Of a stretch of DNA of 64,000 nucleotides, positions 41,896 to 51,323 are shown one piece after another; the stretch's first letter is position 1; each line of letters begins with the position of its first letter. The position numbers and the translations under genes were made by a program. Under the pieces are notes generated by a model. The model was not told the DNA's origin and ran no database searches. It worked only from the letters and a program-made list of their open reading frames with translations. Source of the DNA: SHZL01 sp031362985 (GTDB lineage: Bacteria > Pseudomonadota > Gammaproteobacteria > Xanthomonadales > SZUA-36); assembly GCA_031362985.1 (NCBI GenBank), contig JANLTO010000157.1:1-64000 (forward strand). Direction: 5' to 3'.

Positions 41896-42831
41896 ATGAG
41901 TAATACCCATACGCGTTTTCCATTGATCTGCTGGAAGAACACCTTGCCCAACAGGATCACTCTTGTTTTTCTGTTGCTGGCCACAACCCAGGTTGCCATG
42001 GCAGCGGAGGTAATTGAGCTCTGGCAAGGGGGCCAGACGCCTTACTACAAAGCCAATACGCTGGCCGAACGCGAGACAGAGGTGTGGAACACCGTTGTCG
42101 TGGAAAACGTCACGCATCCGACCGTCACCATCTTTGCTGCCCAGGGTGAAAATACCGGAATCGGGGTACTCATTATCCCGGGTGGCAATTACTCCGCCGT
42201 CGCCATTCATCACGAGGGCTACGATGTCGCGCAAGCCTTGGCCGCCCAGGGCATTACCGCAGCAGTGCTCAAGTATCGCCTGCCCAATCCCCTGTCATCT
42301 GATCAACCCGGGCTGGTGCCCTTGTCCGACAGCAGGCGTGCCTTGAAACTTTTGCACCAACAGGCCGTCAAGTACGGCATCGAACCAAAAAAGATCGGCG
42401 TCATGGGCTTCTCCGCGGGCAGCCATCTTGCGACCGTCACCAGCCTGTGGCACAGCGCCGATGACGAAGAAAACCCGGATTTTTCCGCACTGCTTTACGG
42501 GGTCAGCAATTTCACCGAAGAAAACCTGAAGTGGCTGGAGGAAAGTTTGTATTTCCGTCCCTTGACCGCCGAAGAAAAAGCGCAAAACACACTGCTCGAC
42601 CTGATCAACGCCAACTCGCCACCGGCATTTTTGGTCCATGCCTATGATGACCAGGTATGCAAGGTCGAGGAGTCCACGCTCTACGCCCAAAAAATGTTCG
42701 AGCATCACGTGCCAGTTGAGCTCCATGTATTTGCCCGTGGCGGGCATGGATTCGGCCTCGGCAGGAAAGAGGACGGCACCGATCAGTGGCTGAATCTGTT
42801 CACTGCCTGGCTACGCCATACCATTCACTAG
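41896..42831 (+). CDS. Secreted alpha/beta hydrolase (acetyl-esterase/lipase type)
   Basis: 311 residues with a hydrophobic export signal about 20-37 (RITLVFLLLATTQVAMAAE). Catalytic landmarks: GVLIIPGGNYSAVAIHHEG (oxyanion region), nucleophile elbow GFSAGS (Ser173), HAYDDQVC (Asp) and GGHGFGLG (His). This is the BD-FAE/xylan-esterase-like group that commonly removes acetyl groups from glycans. Located in the periplasm or outside. It sits between two other exported proteins, with the next gene 13 bp downstream behind AGGAG. Confidence 0.85.
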   Translation: MSNTHTRFPLICWKNTLPNRITLVFLLLATTQVAMAAEVIELWQGGQTPYYKANTLAERETEVWNTVVVENVTHPTVTIFAAQGENTGIGVLIIPGGNYSAVAIHHEGYDVAQALAAQGITAAVLKYRLPNPLSSDQPGLVPLSDSRRALKLLHQQAVKYGIEPKKIGVMGFSAGSHLATVTSLWHSADDEENPDFSALLYGVSNFTEENLKWLEESLYFRPLTAEEKAQNTLLDLINANSPPAFLVHAYDDQVCKVEESTLYAQKMFEHHVPVELHVFARGGHGFGLGRKEDGTDQWLNLFTAWLRHTIH

Positions 42832-42844
42832 GAGTTTTTCATTC

Positions 42845-43657
42845 ATGTTCAAGCCAAAGTTAGTCGCCAGCTCCGTGTTCTTCGTAACCATCACTGCGGC
42901 ATTGTTGTGCTGCGCGGACGGAGAGCCTGCCGCTCCACTGGCGCGGAAAAGTGAAATCAAGCTTTTTGTGACGGCTGCAAACACGGAGCAGGCCATCAAG
43001 GCGCTCAAACTTGACCAGCATAAGGCTAAGAAGCGAACCGTGGTATTTTTTGATACCAGCGACAGGTCATTGGCGGCCCAACATTTGATTTTGCGGGCCC
43101 GCCAGCAGGGCAAGGGCCACGGCGACTCAACCGTGAAACTGCGGGCACCTGAAGGCCAGACTGAGCTGAGCGATGCGGAACTGGCAATCCAGCCCGAGCA
43201 GGACTGGACCAATGAAAACGCGCCCACGCTCTCGCGCTCAAAAGACCGTGAATCCACGGCCAAGGGCCTGGTGTCTAAAGTTATTACCGGCCAGCTGCCA
43301 GCCACGGAACTGTTTAGCGCGGAACAACAGGAGCTGGTATTGGGCCGAATGAAAGATTTCGACTGGGTAGACTTGCGCCTATATGGACCGGTCGAGGCCG
43401 AAGTGTGGAAGCAGCAGTGGAAGCTCGATGGTTTTCCCGAAGACGTGACCGTCGAACTGTGGCATCTGCAAAAAGAAGGCAAGACCAAGGACATTCTTGA
43501 AGTCTCTGCCAATGCGAGGGCAGAAACCGATGAGCAGGCAAGAGAGTTAGCCCGGCGGTTCTTCGCCGCTGCCAAGGCTGCAGGTATGGGCGAGCCCACC
43601 GGGCAGACCAAGACTCAGATGGTGCTCGATTTTTACCAGCCGGGTGCTACTCCCTAA
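42845..43657 (+). CDS. Secreted CYTH-like domain protein
   Basis: 270 residues; signal segment about 8-24 (ASSVFFVTITAALLCCA) with a possible lipobox-like LLCC. The body has CYTH-superfamily landmarks in order: SEIKLFV near the N-terminus (a degenerate ExExK), VVFFDTSDRSLAAQHLILRA, STVKLRAPEG, and late VTVELWHLQKEGKTKDILEV. CYTH proteins bind triphosphates and are normally cytosolic, so an exported version is odd. Stop overlaps the converging acylase stop by 4 bp. Confidence 0.6.
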   Translation: MFKPKLVASSVFFVTITAALLCCADGEPAAPLARKSEIKLFVTAANTEQAIKALKLDQHKAKKRTVVFFDTSDRSLAAQHLILRARQQGKGHGDSTVKLRAPEGQTELSDAELAIQPEQDWTNENAPTLSRSKDRESTAKGLVSKVITGQLPATELFSAEQQELVLGRMKDFDWVDLRLYGPVEAEVWKQQWKLDGFPEDVTVELWHLQKEGKTKDILEVSANARAETDEQARELARRFFAAAKAAGMGEPTGQTKTQMVLDFYQPGATP

Positions 43658-45882
43658 TCACCCGGGTGGTAGGTTCGCTCGGCGCGCTTTTCTACATCTT
43701 CACGGTAGTAAGCGACATCCTTGAATTGCCGGTCGGCATAGCGTTGCGACTGATCGGCGAAATGCGTTGAATCCGGATGCCCGCTGCCACCCCCAGCCAA
43801 CATGCTTTTGGCCCTGACTTTGTCGCCAAACTCGACGACCGCAACGAAACTGTTACCCGACGTGCCATAAATCCGCTTCGTGCCGGGATAGCGTTTCGCT
43901 CCGAAGGAAGCCAGCGCCCCCCAGTTGCCTGAGGCCATGCCCACCGGCAGGCTAGGTGCCTGGTCATTGAATGGTTGCTGGATGTCACCATTGATCCGCT
44001 GGTAGCGATTCACCTCGCCCCAGGGTGTACTCCACTGGCCGAAATCCGCTTCCAGCATGGCGACAGTTTCGGCGAAAACCTGTAAGCGCTCTTCGTCAGG
44101 AGTGCCGGTACCGAGGAAAGTGATCAGGTCGATTTTTTCCATGTCGTATGCATCCGGCATCCCCGCCGCCTTGTCGCTGTAGGCAACTCCGTAGAAGTGC
44201 GACAGCGTCATGGCCACCGAATCCGCCGACACTTCGAGGTTCCAGTTTCTTAATACGTTGATGGGTTCGGCAAGATCAGGCCGGTTGGCTCCTGCCCGGT
44301 CGTACGCCTCAACCAGGCCCGGAATGAGTTTCTCAAAACCAGGCAGGTAGGGGTCATAAGCGAGTTTGATCAACTTGTCGAGCGTAAGTCCGTGCGCCCC
44401 GGTAAGAACACGCACCGCATGCAGGGCGCGAAAATTTTCGGGATCCGGGGCCATGTACGCAGGATAATCTTCACGTTTTGGGCTGAACTCCCCGGCCGCG
44501 GTGAAGGGCGTGGAATTGCAGTTTTGAATCCAGCCATTGGACGGGTTGAGCAGGGTCACGAGTTCGTCCACCTCGTGCACTCCCAACCAGTCGGTCGTGG
44601 GATCACTGCCGTCCACCGGTTGGGAGAAGTCAAATCCCGGATTGCGTCGCGGCACGAAATTGCCGTGGAAGTACGCTATATTTCCCTGCGAATCGGCAAA
44701 CACCGTGTTATTCGATGAGTTGGTGCGAATATCCATCATCTTGCGGAATTCGGTGTAGTCACGCAGTTTGGTGCGCGTGAAGGACTGCTGCAAAGCATGC
44801 ACCGGGTCCCAGTTTATTTTGGTAGCGACCCACTTGTCGCCCAGCATGTGGGTAACCGGGCCGTGGTGGGTGTGGTACATGGTGAAGGTACGCTCGGACA
44901 GGCCCTCGCCATCTTTGTATTTAAGCGTCACGGTGGAGGTCTGCACCGGCCTGATTTCATCTCCGTAGCGGTACATCAGTTGGCCCCCTTGCTGACCAGT
45001 GGCCTGGCCATCCGGCTTGAATACCTCTTCAACAAAATCATCCATGAAATCGACGTAAGTCGATGTATGCATCCAGCCCGTGTGTTCGTTAAAACCCTGG
45101 TAGACAAAAAACTGCCCCCAGGTTACCGCACCATAGGCATTGAGCCCTTCTTCGCTGACCACGTGCACCTCGCTGCGAAAGAAGAACGAGGTATGCGGGT
45201 TGATCAGCAGCATGGCATTGCCTGACGCGGTCAACTGGCCCGAAATGGCGATGCCATTGGAGCCTGTGGGCTCCTTGAATGCAACCAGTTTTGGGTTGGG
45301 TTTTGGAGCTTGTTGCGGCAAAACATCCAGTGCCCGGCCCTCGCCATAAAAGGCCTGGATGCCAGCAATATCAACCGACTCAATATCGCCGCCGATAGAC
45401 CCTTCACTGAAGTACATGGGCATCCAGGGTTCGAAATGGGTCAGCAGCCGGGGCTTAACCTCGGGGTGCGTAGCGAGGTAATAATTCACGCCGTCTGCAA
45501 ACGCATCGCAAAGTTTTTTCAGCCAGTCAGGTGCTTCTGCGTAGGCCTGCTGCGCTTCCTCGGTGCTCATATACAGTCGGGCACGCAGATCGCTGTACAG
45601 CGCCCCCTCGCCCTCGACCTCCGCGAGACGGCCAGTTGCCCAGATGTAGTTCTGCTCAATGCGATTAAAATCATCCTCGCTTTGCGCATAGAGCAGGCCA
45701 AAAGCCGCATCGGCATCGGTCTTGCCGTAAATATGTGGGACGCCGTAATCATCACGGATGATGGTGACATTCTGTGCACGCGCTGCGAGGCGTTGCAGTT
45801 CGGGGTCGGCACCCTTGTCTGCACACGCGATAAGAGCAAGCAGGCAAAGAACAAGTATTGTCTTCAGACATGCAGTTTTCAT
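43654..45882 (-). CDS. Lipoprotein penicillin-acylase family hydrolase
   Basis: 742 residues of the Ntn-hydrolase acylase family. The signal ends in a lipobox LIAC (Cys20), so the enzyme is probably membrane-anchored. NVTIIRDDYGVPHIYGKTDA is the usual alpha-subunit start; the autocleavage and nucleophile Ser208 lies in EPTGSNGIAISG; INPHTSFFFRSEVHVV follows in the beta subunit. Relatives cleave penicillins, N-acyl-homoserine lactones or aculeacin-type lipopeptides. Start codon overlaps the stop of the S51 peptidase gene (TGATG), so the two are translationally coupled. Confidence 0.88.
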   Translation of the reverse strand: MKTACLKTILVLCLLALIACADKGADPELQRLAARAQNVTIIRDDYGVPHIYGKTDADAAFGLLYAQSEDDFNRIEQNYIWATGRLAEVEGEGALYSDLRARLYMSTEEAQQAYAEAPDWLKKLCDAFADGVNYYLATHPEVKPRLLTHFEPWMPMYFSEGSIGGDIESVDIAGIQAFYGEGRALDVLPQQAPKPNPKLVAFKEPTGSNGIAISGQLTASGNAMLLINPHTSFFFRSEVHVVSEEGLNAYGAVTWGQFFVYQGFNEHTGWMHTSTYVDFMDDFVEEVFKPDGQATGQQGGQLMYRYGDEIRPVQTSTVTLKYKDGEGLSERTFTMYHTHHGPVTHMLGDKWVATKINWDPVHALQQSFTRTKLRDYTEFRKMMDIRTNSSNNTVFADSQGNIAYFHGNFVPRRNPGFDFSQPVDGSDPTTDWLGVHEVDELVTLLNPSNGWIQNCNSTPFTAAGEFSPKREDYPAYMAPDPENFRALHAVRVLTGAHGLTLDKLIKLAYDPYLPGFEKLIPGLVEAYDRAGANRPDLAEPINVLRNWNLEVSADSVAMTLSHFYGVAYSDKAAGMPDAYDMEKIDLITFLGTGTPDEERLQVFAETVAMLEADFGQWSTPWGEVNRYQRINGDIQQPFNDQAPSLPVGMASGNWGALASFGAKRYPGTKRIYGTSGNSFVAVVEFGDKVRAKSMLAGGGSGHPDSTHFADQSQRYADRQFKDVAYYREDVEKRAERTYHPGD

Positions 45883-46901
45883 CAGTACGCGCTCTCCCGC
45901 GAAGAAACCAAGGTGCCATTTTCGGCGCCCAGTGTGTAGCTGATTCCATTCTCACCCTGCCATTCACCGATATTAAAGCTACCCCCGGGGCCAATGCGGT
46001 ACACCTCGATGTTCCTGTAGCTTAAGGCTTGGCCGGGGCGGCACAGTTCCGGTTTTTCCGTGGTGCGCATAAAGTAGGCAAACGGCGTCTCATGATCGGC
46101 GGTAGCAAAGACCGTGGCAATACCGGTCTGCGTATCCACGTGCACTGCGGTTTCCCGGTCTGCAGCAATGGCGCGGCCCTGGTCAGTCCAGCCATCCTCG
46201 ACCAGTCGCGCCAGGAAAGCGATGGTCCGGCCTATGCGCTGGCGTTCCTGCAAATGCTGATCGGTGATAATGTTCTCCATCCACGCCAAGTGCAGGAAAT
46301 TCCGCGCCAGGGTCAGGTCGGAGTTATAGGGATTGCCGAGTCCGGACCCGGTGGTCACGCTTTCCGTCATGGAGTTGTAAACAAACTCACCCAGCACCGC
46401 CATGCCGGCGCTGGTTCCGCCGATCGGGGCTGGCTTGGCGGCGACAAAGTTGATGGCATCCTGCACCGGCGTATCCTGCCAGAAGCGTATGTAATTGGAT
46501 TGGTCACCACCCGCGATAAAGATGGCCTCGGCGTTGCGAATGGTTTCGATGACAAACGGGTCGAATGAGGCTTGCCTGTTTTCGAACACCAGGGTTTGCA
46601 CCGAGTCACACTGGCACAGTGCGAAAATGTATTCGTTGTAATCATCGGCCCCGGAAGCCCGCAGAACCACAAAATCACCCCCGCCCCCCTTGGCGCCCAT
46701 CTGGATGTAGTTCTCATCGACGTCATCGCCGCCACCTTGCATCACGATCAGGCCCAGGGTAGGGCGCTCAACATTGGCAGGATTGCCGGTCAGGTAATAC
46801 TGGTAGCCATCGCCCGCCCTTGCGCCGATAGCGGCCAACACCAGCACGACCAGGGTCATGCCCCGCGTCAATGAAACAGGATTCAAGCGGACGTTAGCCA
46901 T
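45882..46901 (-). CDS. Exported S51 peptidase / cyanophycinase-like protein
   Basis: 339 residues with a signal peptide about 12-29 (RGMTLVVLVLAAIGARA). The class I glutamine-amidotransferase-like S51 core shows LIVMQGGGDDVDENYIQM, AIFIAGGDQSNYIRFWQ and the nucleophile GGTSAGMAVLG (Ser165). Cyanophycinases and dipeptidase E share this triad. Export suggests it digests cyanophycin or aspartyl peptides outside the cell. First gene of a two-gene unit with the acylase. A Cys pair (LCQCDS) is present. Confidence 0.8.
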   Translation of the reverse strand: MANVRLNPVSLTRGMTLVVLVLAAIGARAGDGYQYYLTGNPANVERPTLGLIVMQGGGDDVDENYIQMGAKGGGGDFVVLRASGADDYNEYIFALCQCDSVQTLVFENRQASFDPFVIETIRNAEAIFIAGGDQSNYIRFWQDTPVQDAINFVAAKPAPIGGTSAGMAVLGEFVYNSMTESVTTGSGLGNPYNSDLTLARNFLHLAWMENIITDQHLQERQRIGRTIAFLARLVEDGWTDQGRAIAADRETAVHVDTQTGIATVFATADHETPFAYFMRTTEKPELCRPGQALSYRNIEVYRIGPGGSFNIGEWQGENGISYTLGAENGTLVSSRESAY

Positions 46902-47234
46902 GGATTAGTTGCTCTCAGGTCAGAAGCGGGCCATTGGATTGGGTAAGGCCGGCGTAAAAGTGCCAGAGTAAGGGATCAGAGTAAAGCCTCACAGCGCTCA
47001 CCCTGGCAGCGAACTCCGCTCCGCGGTCTTCCATAGGACGGGCCGGGATGGCCAGAATCTGCGCTGATGCTCGCCTTTGAACAGGCTGAACGTAACTTTT
47101 TACATGCTGCGTCTGGCAACTTTTCCTGTCACGGCATGCGTGTATTCGCGTCGTCAAACGTTCGAATTTCGGGAACACTGGCTGCTCGGCGAAGCTGCAG
47201 GCAACGCACTCGGCGTGGTAACCAGGGGTTGAGA
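46902..47234. other. 333-bp divergent intergenic region with repeat debris
   Basis: Near 46963-46987 GCCAGAGTAAGGGATCAGAGTAAAG holds two AGAGTAA half-units of the GGGGTCAGAGTAAA family. The remainder contains the promoters for the S51 gene (minus) and the sulfatase (plus). The sulfatase frame is open back to 47067 but without good coding features. Nothing else seen. Confidence 0.35.
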
Positions 47235-49445
47235 ATGTTTAGTGAGCGAGGGAACTTAGTTGCGACGAGACTGACCACGCGAATCAGCGCACGCCGGGGT
47301 AGCGGGATTTTGCTGTTGGTGTTGCTCACCTTCCTGGCGGCAGACGCTGCACAGGCAGCGCCCAAAACCCCGAACATCCTGTTCATCATCATGGATGATG
47401 TCGGCATGGACCAAATGAAACTGTTCGGTTACGGTGGCGCAACCCCGGCGAGCATGCCAAACATCCAAACCATTGCCGACGCCGGTATCCGCTTCAGCAA
47501 TACCTGGTCTATGCCGGCGTGCTCCACCAGCCGCGCCGTATTTTTCAACGGCCGATATCCACTGCGCACCAACGTGTACGGTGCGCTGGGACCCTCAGAC
47601 CTTGCCAACGCCCAGGTTTCGCCGTTCGAGGTGACCCTGCCTTCCCTGCTCAGGCAAAAAGGCTATAAGAGCGCGCTGTTCGGTAAATTCCATCTCGGGC
47701 TGCAGGGTAACAACCCCTTCCACGACGCCATGCCGCGATCGCTGGGCTGGGACTATTTCTATGGCTGGCTGGACGAGACCGGCGACCCCTCATCGATCGA
47801 CACCACCGCTGGCGGTGTTGCACAAGACGGCGAATCCTTTTCCTGCGGTTTCGTGCCCGGCGCAGACCAGGGCGGAGCAGACTTCGGCGCCTGTTACGCT
47901 GCACAAGGGAGCTGCACGGAGATGTCCACCTCCGGCGGCATACCGCCAGGCAGGTCCTGCCGTGATGGTGGCGGCATTCTCGACCCGGGCGCATCCTGCC
48001 AGCCTGAAATGCCCGCGAATATTACATCCGGGTTCCAGGTCCTTAGCGCGCATTACGTCTCGCCACTGGTCATTAACCAGGAAAATGGTGTGGTGGTAAA
48101 AATGCCGCCAACCGCCCTCCAGTCGCGTAGCTATCGCGGCAGCATCCAGGTCGATGCAGCCATCGACTGGATCAGGCATCAGCCGAAACACCAACCGTGG
48201 ATGGCCAGCGTCAGCTTTTCTTCGGCGCACACGCCGGTGATGCAACCGCCGCAGCAGTTGCTCACCTCCGACCCGGCGGCAACCAGTAGTCTCGGTTGCG
48301 CGAGTTCCATGGCACTGGAGCAGCGTGTGCTCACCAACCTGATGATCGAAGCGCTGGATACGGAATTTGCCCGGCTGCTGGTTTCCACCGGGCTTGCCCG
48401 CCGTGGCCATGATGGCCGGCTAATATACAATCCCAACAACAACGACACGATGATCGTCATCCTCGGTGACAACGGCACGCTGGGCGGCAGCGTAAAGCAA
48501 CCATTCGACCCAAGCCGGGCCAAGGGCACGGCCTACCAGACCGGTGTCTGGGTGCCCCTTATCGTCGCCGGGCCGCTGGTCAAGAAACCCAACCGCTCGG
48601 TCACGCACATGGTGAACATCGCCGACCTGTTCCGCTTGTTTGGCGAGATAGCCGCGATCGATGTACCCGCCAGCGTGCCACGCACACTCGACGCCGTGGC
48701 CATGCTGCCCTACCTGGTCAATCCCAGGCAGGCGAGTATACGCAGCTTTAATTTCACCCAGGTGGGCCCCAACGCCCAGGCCGAAGGCGCCATCAACGGA
48801 CCGTGCACCATCAGCAGCAGTTGTACGCAGATCCCGGTCACCAAAACCGTGTGCGAAGACAACAATGGGACGTGGTGGGGTAAGGGTGCAGACGCCCCGC
48901 TCACTGATGGCATTCCCTTGCCGGACGGACTGCAGTACTGCTGCCAGGTGAACCAGTTCCTGTATGCCAATGCTGAACCCATGTTCAATTTGCAGCCTCT
49001 GAGCTCGGGCGCCGCGCGCAACGATAGCTACAAGGTCGTGAGGAATGCTTACCGGGGCGACCCCCAGCCCGATCCGGACAGCGCGCCGGGCTGCGAGGTG
49101 GAGGTATCCGACGAGTTCTACGCCATCGACGAAGCTGTGCCGCTGCCGAGACTTGATCGTGAGGATCTCGATCTGATGCAATTACCGGCACTCACGCCAA
49201 ACCAGCAGGCCAACTACAGTGAATTGACCGCGCAACTGGTGCAAATCCTGGCTTCACAGCCGCCCTGCATCGGCGATGGCAACATCGATGGCGTGGTCGA
49301 TGCTCTGGACGAGGCAGACTGGGCCGACTTCGCCGACCTGTCCGGGGGAAATAGCAGCTGGTATGACATTAACCAGGACGGATTCACCGATGCGGCTGAT
49401 CTCGCCATCATCGAGTTCAACCAAGGTACCGATTGCAGGGACTAA
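47235..49445 (+). CDS. Exported sulfatase with dockerin-like C-terminus
   Basis: 736 residues from ATG 47235 (AGGGG upstream); signal segment GILLLVLLTFLAADAAQAA. Sulfatase N-terminus NILFIIMDDVGMDQMK with metal-binding Asp54-Asp55; active-site region ACSTSRAVFFNGRYPLRTNV with Cys96 as presumed formylglycine residue. The usual Cys-x-Pro-x-Arg is here Cys-x-Thr-x-Arg. A Cys/Gly-rich insertion lies at about 190-270. The C-terminus (about 675-736) carries two EF-hand-like loops, DGNIDGVVDALDE and DINQDGFTDAADLA, typical of type I dockerin modules. Likely desulfates an extracellular polymer. Confidence 0.83.
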   Translation: MFSERGNLVATRLTTRISARRGSGILLLVLLTFLAADAAQAAPKTPNILFIIMDDVGMDQMKLFGYGGATPASMPNIQTIADAGIRFSNTWSMPACSTSRAVFFNGRYPLRTNVYGALGPSDLANAQVSPFEVTLPSLLRQKGYKSALFGKFHLGLQGNNPFHDAMPRSLGWDYFYGWLDETGDPSSIDTTAGGVAQDGESFSCGFVPGADQGGADFGACYAAQGSCTEMSTSGGIPPGRSCRDGGGILDPGASCQPEMPANITSGFQVLSAHYVSPLVINQENGVVVKMPPTALQSRSYRGSIQVDAAIDWIRHQPKHQPWMASVSFSSAHTPVMQPPQQLLTSDPAATSSLGCASSMALEQRVLTNLMIEALDTEFARLLVSTGLARRGHDGRLIYNPNNNDTMIVILGDNGTLGGSVKQPFDPSRAKGTAYQTGVWVPLIVAGPLVKKPNRSVTHMVNIADLFRLFGEIAAIDVPASVPRTLDAVAMLPYLVNPRQASIRSFNFTQVGPNAQAEGAINGPCTISSSCTQIPVTKTVCEDNNGTWWGKGADAPLTDGIPLPDGLQYCCQVNQFLYANAEPMFNLQPLSSGAARNDSYKVVRNAYRGDPQPDPDSAPGCEVEVSDEFYAIDEAVPLPRLDREDLDLMQLPALTPNQQANYSELTAQLVQILASQPPCIGDGNIDGVVDALDEADWADFADLSGGNSSWYDINQDGFTDAADLAIIEFNQGTDCRD

Positions 49446-49707
49446 CAGGACACAGCTATTCAGGCCCCAGGCCCCGGCGCAATGGTGGCCCCGGAGGACC
49501 CGGATGGACGGATCCCACGGAAGCCTTCAGCAAATTCAAGCCGGTTGTTTTACCCCCAAAATGAGCGCGCAAAAGAGCAAGAAAATACCCGGTCACCAGC
49601 ACCATCGTCTCGACCATGGAAAAACCGAGCGAAAGAACTAGACCGCTGCATGGAACGCTGCCTATACTTTTAGCCCGACCCGCGTTTACTCATCAGGATA
49701 GGCGTTT

Positions 49708-50157
49708 ATGCAGTACCAGAACTGGGATGCCAACCTACTGGTAGCCGTTGCCACTTTGCTGGCGGTAGGCCTGGTGGTGCTGGTGCATTACGAGGGCCTT
49801 TCGACATTGTCTTCGTGGATGGCCAAGCGAAGTGAGCATCATTCGCGCCGCAAAGTGCTCTACGGCATCTACGTGGTGCTGGCGCTGCATGTGGTGGAAA
49901 TCTGGATCTTTGGACTTTCGGCCTGGTTGCTGCTCAAGTACCCCGAAACCGGCAACGTGGCGGGAGTGCATCCGGTCAATCTGCTCGATTGTGTATACCT
50001 GTCCGCGGTGACTTACACCACCGTCGGTTTCGGTGACGTCGCGCCAATCGGGGCAATTCGGTTTCTTGCCGGCACGATGGCATTGACCGGATTTGTAATG
50101 ATCACCTGGTCGGCTTCGTTCACTTATCTGGAAATGGCGCGGTTCTGGCGGAAGTAG
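49708..50157 (+). CDS. Two-span potassium-channel-like protein
   Basis: 149 residues: a first span near the N-terminus (LVAVATLLAVGLVVLVHYEG), a second about 48-70, a pore loop with the selectivity-filter-like TVGFGDVAP (about 107-115, K+ channels use TVGYGD), and a last span (FLAGTMALTGFVMITWSASF). This is the Ion_trans_2 architecture. It is followed by the E1-like gene after 11 bp, so the two are likely co-transcribed. Confidence 0.8.
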   Translation: MQYQNWDANLLVAVATLLAVGLVVLVHYEGLSTLSSWMAKRSEHHSRRKVLYGIYVVLALHVVEIWIFGLSAWLLLKYPETGNVAGVHPVNLLDCVYLSAVTYTTVGFGDVAPIGAIRFLAGTMALTGFVMITWSASFTYLEMARFWRK

Positions 50158-50168
50158 CGCCAATTTCC

Positions 50169-51266
50169 ATGCCCCACGACCTCAGCCGCTACCACCGCCA
50201 AATGCTCCTGCCCGGTTTCGGGACCGAGGGGCAGCGCAAGCTGCTAGCGTCCACCGCGCTCATACTCGGTTGCGGAGCATTGGGTACTGTAAGCGCCAAT
50301 ATGCTTGCCCGTGCCGGTGTCGGACACCTGGTCATCGTTGATCGCGATTTCATTGAATTGACCAACTTGCAGCGCCAGGTATTGTTCGACGAGCAGGATG
50401 TGGCCGACGCCATTCCCAAGGCCGAAGCGGCCAGGCGCAAGATCGCAAGCATCAATTCGCAGGTACGGGTGACGGCTATCGTCGACGACCTCAACCACAC
50501 CAACATGGAGCAGTACGCTGCAGGAGCAGACGTGCTGCTTGATGGACTCGACAATTTCGAGACGCGCTACCTCGCCAACGAATGCGCGGTGAAGCACGGC
50601 ATACCCTACCTCTACGGCGGCGCTGTGGGCACCGTGGGCATGGCGTATGCAATCCTGCCACATACCCGCAACGGCGATGCCGCCTGGGAGTTGGATGGCG
50701 CGAACAGCAAAGCGACCCCGTGTTTCCGTTGCCTGTTTGAACAAGCACCCCCGCCCGGGCAAAGTCCGACCTGCGATACGGTGGGAGTCCTCGGCCCTGT
50801 TGTTTCAATCATTGCCAATTTCCAGGCAACCGAGGCCCTGAAAATCTTGACAGGTAACCTCGACCGGGTGTGCCCAACCATGCTCAGCATGGATCTTTGG
50901 GACAATACCATCACTCAGTTAAAGGTGGGGCGCGCCTGGGAGGATGGGGATTGCCCTTGTTGCAAGCATCAAAACTTCGAGTTTCTGGAAGGCAAGTCCG
51001 GCTCCAGCACAACCACCCTGTGCGGCCAGGACGCAGTGCAACTGACTCACAGACAGCGGACGGGCGCGCTCGATTTTGCCGGGATTTCCGGGCGCTTGCA
51101 GCAGCATGGCCGGGTGCGGGCAAACGAGTTCATGCTTCGGGCCGAAATTCGCGACAACGATAAAGTGTATGAATTGACCCTGTTTGCGGACGGGCGGGCG
51201 ATTGTGAAAGGCACCGGGGAGGCAGGAGTGGCGCGCGGAATTTACGCAAAGTATGTGGGAAGTTGA
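50169..51266 (+). CDS. E1-like ThiF/MoeB-family adenylyltransferase
   Basis: 365 residues. The nucleotide-binding ALILGCGALGTVSANMLARA (Gly-rich loop 34-39), VDRDFIELTNLQRQVLF, DNFETRYLANE and the Zn cysteines C185-x-x-C188 and C262/C264-C265 are those of ThiF/MoeB. Cys202 in CDTVGVLGP is the candidate catalytic cysteine. From about 275 on there is an extra C-terminal domain (ELTLFADGRAIVKGTGEA) instead of a rhodanese. The enzyme should adenylate the Gly-Gly tail of a ubiquitin-like partner; the MoaD-like protein at 52511 is the obvious one. Cytosolic. Confidence 0.88.
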   Translation: MPHDLSRYHRQMLLPGFGTEGQRKLLASTALILGCGALGTVSANMLARAGVGHLVIVDRDFIELTNLQRQVLFDEQDVADAIPKAEAARRKIASINSQVRVTAIVDDLNHTNMEQYAAGADVLLDGLDNFETRYLANECAVKHGIPYLYGGAVGTVGMAYAILPHTRNGDAAWELDGANSKATPCFRCLFEQAPPPGQSPTCDTVGVLGPVVSIIANFQATEALKILTGNLDRVCPTMLSMDLWDNTITQLKVGRAWEDGDCPCCKHQNFEFLEGKSGSSTTTLCGQDAVQLTHRQRTGALDFAGISGRLQQHGRVRANEFMLRAEIRDNDKVYELTLFADGRAIVKGTGEAGVARGIYAKYVGS

Positions 51267-51323
51267 TGCCGCGTTGGCAAATTTCCGGTAAATTTATTCG
51301 ATAAGTTCTCAAGGAGACTGGCC

